Shown here: positions 6,006 through 7,938 of the stretch, one piece after another | Position numbering within the stretch: position 1 is the stretch's first letter | Layout: every line of letters starts with the position of its first letter | Origin: Candidatus Hermodarchaeota archaeon | Lineage (GTDB): Archaea; Asgardarchaeota; Hermodarchaeia; Hermodarchaeales; Hermodarchaeaceae | DNA: 7,938 nucleotides | NCBI GenBank assembly: GCA_016840595.1 | Contig: JAEOSA010000088.1 | Coordinates: 1-7,938 of the forward strand | Direction: 5' to 3' | Made by a program: the position numbers and the translations under genes | Notes under the pieces: model-generated | Databases searched by the model: none | What the model was told of the DNA's origin: nothing | What the model saw: the letters and a program-made list of their open reading frames with translations, nothing else

Positions 6006-6698
6006 ATGGCTAGGACAAATGTTATCACAACAGATAATGCAGTGGATCAGATCGTCTTTAAAATGATTTATGATTCCCTGTGGGAACTCGACCCAATCAC
6101 CTGGGATCCTTCGCCTTTAATTGCAAAGAACTGGACTATTGACGAAACTTCAGCAGCTGGTGATATTCAAGAAGGGCAGAAATTCACCTTTCACTTATTT
6201 GATAATATTACTTGGCATGATGGTACACCCCTCACCTCCGCGGATGTCGATTACAGTTTGGGAACCATCTGGCCAAATTCATTGTATGATAGTCGTAAGG
6301 TTAAAAACATCTATCAAATCGATACACCAGACGACTTTACTGTAATCATTTACAGTAATGCATCAGGCATATTCGAGTTCACTGAAGCTACATCGCATTT
6401 TATCTTGCCGAAACACATCTGGGAACCACACTGGGATCCGGTATTAAACTTCTCGGCATGGGTTCCTGAAACGGCATCGGATTTTACAGGATCAGGACCC
6501 TATAAATGGGACATACGCATCCCAGGTGAATATATCGTGCTGGATCGTAACCCCGATTGGGTCTTTTCTATTGGACATCCTGTACGCCCACCATGCCCAT
6601 CGGTTCCCCTACCACCGGGCTTGGTGGTTTTTGGTGTCGTGCTAATCGTAATCATTGTCATTGCCAGCGTCTACTATTTCCGTAAAAGAAGAAAGTAG
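6006..6698 (+). CDS. Substrate-binding protein, second part (N-terminal half of the SBP_bac_5 fold plus membrane anchor)
   Basis: Encodes 230 residues if begun at ATG 6006, but this is probably not a true start: the frame is open back to 5919, no good ribosome site precedes it and there is no signal peptide. The sequence carries marks of the opening half of peptide-binding proteins: QIVFKMIYDSLWELDP (15-30), LIAKNWTID, FHLFDNITWHDGTPLTSADV (62-81, the 'W-x-D-G-x-P-x-T-A-x-D-V' signature), ILPKHIW (133-139), GSGPYKW (162-168) and YIVLDRNPDW (176-185). A Pro-rich spacer (RPPCPSVPLPPG) leads into one membrane helix at about 205-225 and a basic FRKRRK end, so it would tether the binding domain outside the membrane. 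It stops where the ordinary fold would continue into the segment that opens the first part, which shows a permuted order. It ends with TAG. Confidence 0.75.
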   Translation: MARTNVITTDNAVDQIVFKMIYDSLWELDPITWDPSPLIAKNWTIDETSAAGDIQEGQKFTFHLFDNITWHDGTPLTSADVDYSLGTIWPNSLYDSRKVKNIYQIDTPDDFTVIIYSNASGIFEFTEATSHFILPKHIWEPHWDPVLNFSAWVPETASDFTGSGPYKWDIRIPGEYIVLDRNPDWVFSIGHPVRPPCPSVPLPPGLVVFGVVLIVIIVIASVYYFRKRRK

Positions 6699-6716
6699 GA
6701 GTATCTTTGTTGGGTG

Positions 6717-6744
6717 ATTTCATTATCATTATATTTCTAATTTT
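6717..6744 (+). terminator. T-rich stretch, possible archaeal transcription end
   Basis: Short T-runs (ATTTC, ATATTTC, AATTTT) cluster 19-46 bases after the stop of the substrate-binding gene. Archaeal polymerase often ends at such U-rich tracts without a hairpin. No run exceeds four T and no stem is seen, so support is weak. Confidence 0.25.
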
Positions 6745-6792
6745 GTCGAATGAATCTTGTAGTAGAGTCAATCTTTTAGGGTTGGAGTGGGG

Positions 6793-6799
6793 AATATAT
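6793..6799 (+). promoter_or_regulatory. Possible TATA box of the FAH-family gene
   Basis: AATATAT is centred about 47 bases before GTG 6843. Initiation about 25 bases on would be near 6822, leaving a leader of about 20 bases that contains the GGAGAG ribosome site (6827-6832). The sequence just upstream is G-rich, so there is no good BRE. Confidence 0.35.
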
Positions 6800-6842
6800 C
6801 TGGTTAGTTGAAGTCACGTTCTTATTGGAGAGAATTCTTCAG

Positions 6843-7694
6843 GTGAAGCTGGTCACCTACGCGACAGATGCTGGTCCCCGAGTTGGTTGTATTGATGATG
6901 AAGAGGTAGTGCCAACTCCAGGAATTCCAGATATCATCTCATTATTCAACGATACCTCTTTGGAAAATTCTATCGAGGCTGCCTTGAAAGGTCGGATTGA
7001 TTCCCAACCCATTAATGAGGTGCACTTGTTAGCCCCGATTCCTCGTCCACCGAAGATTATCGCGATTGGTCTCAACTATCGGGATCATGCGGAAGAAACG
7101 GGACAACAGTTACCTGAATCGCCCATCTTGTTTTCCAAGCCGCCCACAGCTACCATTGGGCATGAGGCGAATATCATCATTCCGGATGGGGCTTCACAAA
7201 TTGATTATGAAGTTGAATTAGGCGTGGTGATTGGTAAAGGTGGACGCAATATCCCAGTTGACTCAGCCTTAGATTATGTGGGAGGATATACGGTCTTTAA
7301 CGATGTGTCAGCTCGAGATTATCAATTTCGCGATGGACAATGGTTCCGAGGCAAAAGCTTTGACACCTTTGCACCTATAGGACCTTGTTTAACGCTTCCA
7401 GACCAAATTCAAGATCCACAAGACTTACGGATGGAACTCCGTCTCAATGGGAAAACTCGTCAAAATAGTTCAACGGCTAACATGGTGTTTTCGGTCGCAG
7501 AACTGATTACGGATATTTCTCAAGTCATGACATTGGAACCAGGAGACGTCATTGCGACGGGGACACCCTCTGGCGTGGGATTCAAGGTGAAACCGAAGCC
7601 GGTGTTCCTCCAGCCGGGTGATGTTGTCGAAGCTGAGATTGACGGCATTGGGATTCTCAGAAACCCGGTGAAAAAAGAAGGGGAACTCAGCTAA
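6843..7694 (+). CDS. Fumarylacetoacetate hydrolase (FAH) family enzyme
   Basis: I choose GTG 6843 (283 residues) because GGAGAG at 6827-6832 lies ten bases upstream and the protein then opens MKLVTY, typical of this family. TTG 6825 would add six residues and overlap that ribosome site. A short N-terminal domain (1 to about 65) precedes the FAH barrel. Visible landmarks are IAIGLNYRDHAEE (74-85, with H82), the metal-binding E-x-E at E123/E125 in DYEVELGVVIG, the third ligand D154 in FNDVSARD, RGKSFDTF (169-176) and GDVIATGTPSGVG (234-246). Family members are Mg/Mn-dependent and act on oxo-acids: fumarylpyruvate or acylpyruvate hydrolysis, 2-hydroxyhepta-2,4-diene-1,7-dioate isomerisation, or oxaloacetate tautomerisation or decarboxylation. 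The exact substrate cannot be told from sequence alone, and no aromatic-degradation genes are nearby. The enzyme should be cytosolic and looks fully intact. It ends with TAA, convergent with the next gene. Confidence 0.93.
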   Translation: MKLVTYATDAGPRVGCIDDEEVVPTPGIPDIISLFNDTSLENSIEAALKGRIDSQPINEVHLLAPIPRPPKIIAIGLNYRDHAEETGQQLPESPILFSKPPTATIGHEANIIIPDGASQIDYEVELGVVIGKGGRNIPVDSALDYVGGYTVFNDVSARDYQFRDGQWFRGKSFDTFAPIGPCLTLPDQIQDPQDLRMELRLNGKTRQNSSTANMVFSVAELITDISQVMTLEPGDVIATGTPSGVGFKVKPKPVFLQPGDVVEAEIDGIGILRNPVKKEGELS

Positions 7695-7717
7695 CAATTC
7701 TTAGATCCTCGTTTCTA

Positions 7718-7938
7718 TTACAACCAAGGAAAGATTAGTTCTAGCATTGCGAGGTAGAAGTTCCCTCCCAATGGTCGGATGAAGAAGGGATAGAAATGGA
7801 AATAGGGTCTAAGAATCCATGCCAGCTGAGTGCCAACGAAAATTAGAACGAGTACGCCAATGAGAATGGGAAGCGATGATGCGCGGAATCCTTTATCGGC
7901 ATCATACATGATTCGGGTGCCACATGAGGGGCAAAAGG
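7718..7938 (-). CDS. Zinc-ribbon plus transmembrane protein, partial (5' end beyond window)
   Basis: The minus-strand frame ends at TAA (7718-7720) and stays open to the window edge, so the ATG at 7909 is internal. The nine codons upstream of it read FCPSCGTRI, a C-P-x-C-G zinc-knuckle typical of the short zinc ribbons at the N-terminus of many archaeal membrane proteins, so the true start is probably only a few codons past 7938. After the ribbon come a short linker (MYDADKGFRASS), one membrane helix (LPILIGVLVLIFVGTQLAWIL) and a hydrophobic, aromatic tail (YFHFYPFFIRPLGG, then NFYLAMLELIFPWL) that may form a second, shorter membrane segment. Only one CxxC is visible, so a full ribbon would need a second pair beyond the window, or it is a half-ribbon. 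Function unknown. It is convergent with the FAH-family gene, with 23 bases between the stops. Confidence 0.7.
   Translation of the reverse strand, partial: FCPSCGTRIMYDADKGFRASSLPILIGVLVLIFVGTQLAWILRPYFHFYPFFIRPLGGNFYLAMLELIFPWL

Larger units (their letters stand above)
4785..6698 (+). pseudogene. Peptide-type ABC substrate-binding protein gene interrupted by one in-frame TAG
   Basis: From ATG 4785 to TAG 6696-6698 a single frame of 637 codons is open except for TAG at 5916-5918 (codon 378). There is no frameshift. The 29 codons between that stop and the next ATG (6006) read as a sensible linker, including VHLLETAGGPFG. The N-terminal part supplies the signal peptide and the C-terminal part supplies the membrane anchor, so neither half makes sense as a surface protein alone. 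Relative to the usual SBP_bac_5 (OppA/DppA) order the halves are swapped: the C-terminal half of the fold comes first and the N-terminal half second. The stop may be a real nonsense mutation, an assembly or consensus error, a strain polymorphism, or a read-through site. TAG also ends this gene and the gene at 1515-1988, so TAG seems to be an ordinary stop here. No permease or ATPase partner is nearby. Confidence 0.75.

Noticed and set aside
6006..6698. A separate gene starting at ATG 6006
   Set aside because: Same frame as the upstream part, open right back to the TAG, with coding-like linker sequence before the ATG, no good ribosome site and no signal peptide for an anchored surface domain.
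7470..7697. Minus-strand ORF at the end of the FAH-family gene
   Set aside because: It is a mirror of a motif-verified gene, with a His/Arg-rich translation.
1..7938. tRNA, rRNA, CRISPR array, insertion sequence or integration site
   Set aside because: No cloverleaf-like segment, regular DNA repeats, transposase motifs or flanking repeats could be found by eye. The gaps are all under about 150 bases.

Overview
The window looks archaeal, most likely Asgard and perhaps Thorarchaeota-like; this is an inference from style and not a database result. The grounds are a large secreted protein built of 'GGFAI-G' / 'WNQT' repeats with N-glycosylation sequons and a C-terminal membrane anchor, a peptide-type ABC substrate-binding protein with the order of its halves swapped and a C-terminal anchor, a free-standing LigD-type 3'-phosphoesterase, Shine-Dalgarno-led genes with GTG and TTG starts, TATA-like boxes in the gaps, and a zinc-ribbon plus transmembrane protein at the right edge. 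Base composition is moderate and codon use looks uniform. I see no mobile element, RNA gene or CRISPR array. No stretch longer than about 300 bases lacks a gene.

Layout. (1) Positions 24-1442 encode a membrane-anchored, probably extracellular seven-repeat beta-propeller, followed by a four-helix membrane protein (best start 1515, end 1988). (2) Positions 2078-4653 hold a tight same-strand cluster of three cytosolic genes: an unrecognised 386-residue protein, a lipocalin-like protein of the CrtC/AttH/DUF7064 type, and a free-standing LigD-type 3'-phosphoesterase. (3) Positions 4785-6698 hold one long reading frame for a secreted, membrane-anchored substrate-binding protein. A single in-frame TAG at 5916-5918 cuts it, and the frame stays open on both sides. 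(4) Positions 6843-7694 encode a fumarylacetoacetate-hydrolase-family enzyme with its metal ligands intact. (5) Convergent to it, on the minus strand, is the C-terminal part of a zinc-ribbon membrane protein whose start lies beyond the window.

How the genes fit together. The propeller and the substrate-binding protein are both cell-surface proteins, but no transporter permease or ATPase is present. The three-gene cluster is probably co-transcribed: the last two genes are 8 bases apart. Its joint role is unknown. A lipocalin-fold protein beside a DNA 3'-end-healing enzyme is not an obvious pathway.

The observations most worth checking are the lone TAG inside the otherwise intact substrate-binding gene, the swapped order of its halves, and the regular sequon and cysteine pattern of the propeller. 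I do not see a clear new multi-gene system such as a defence island.
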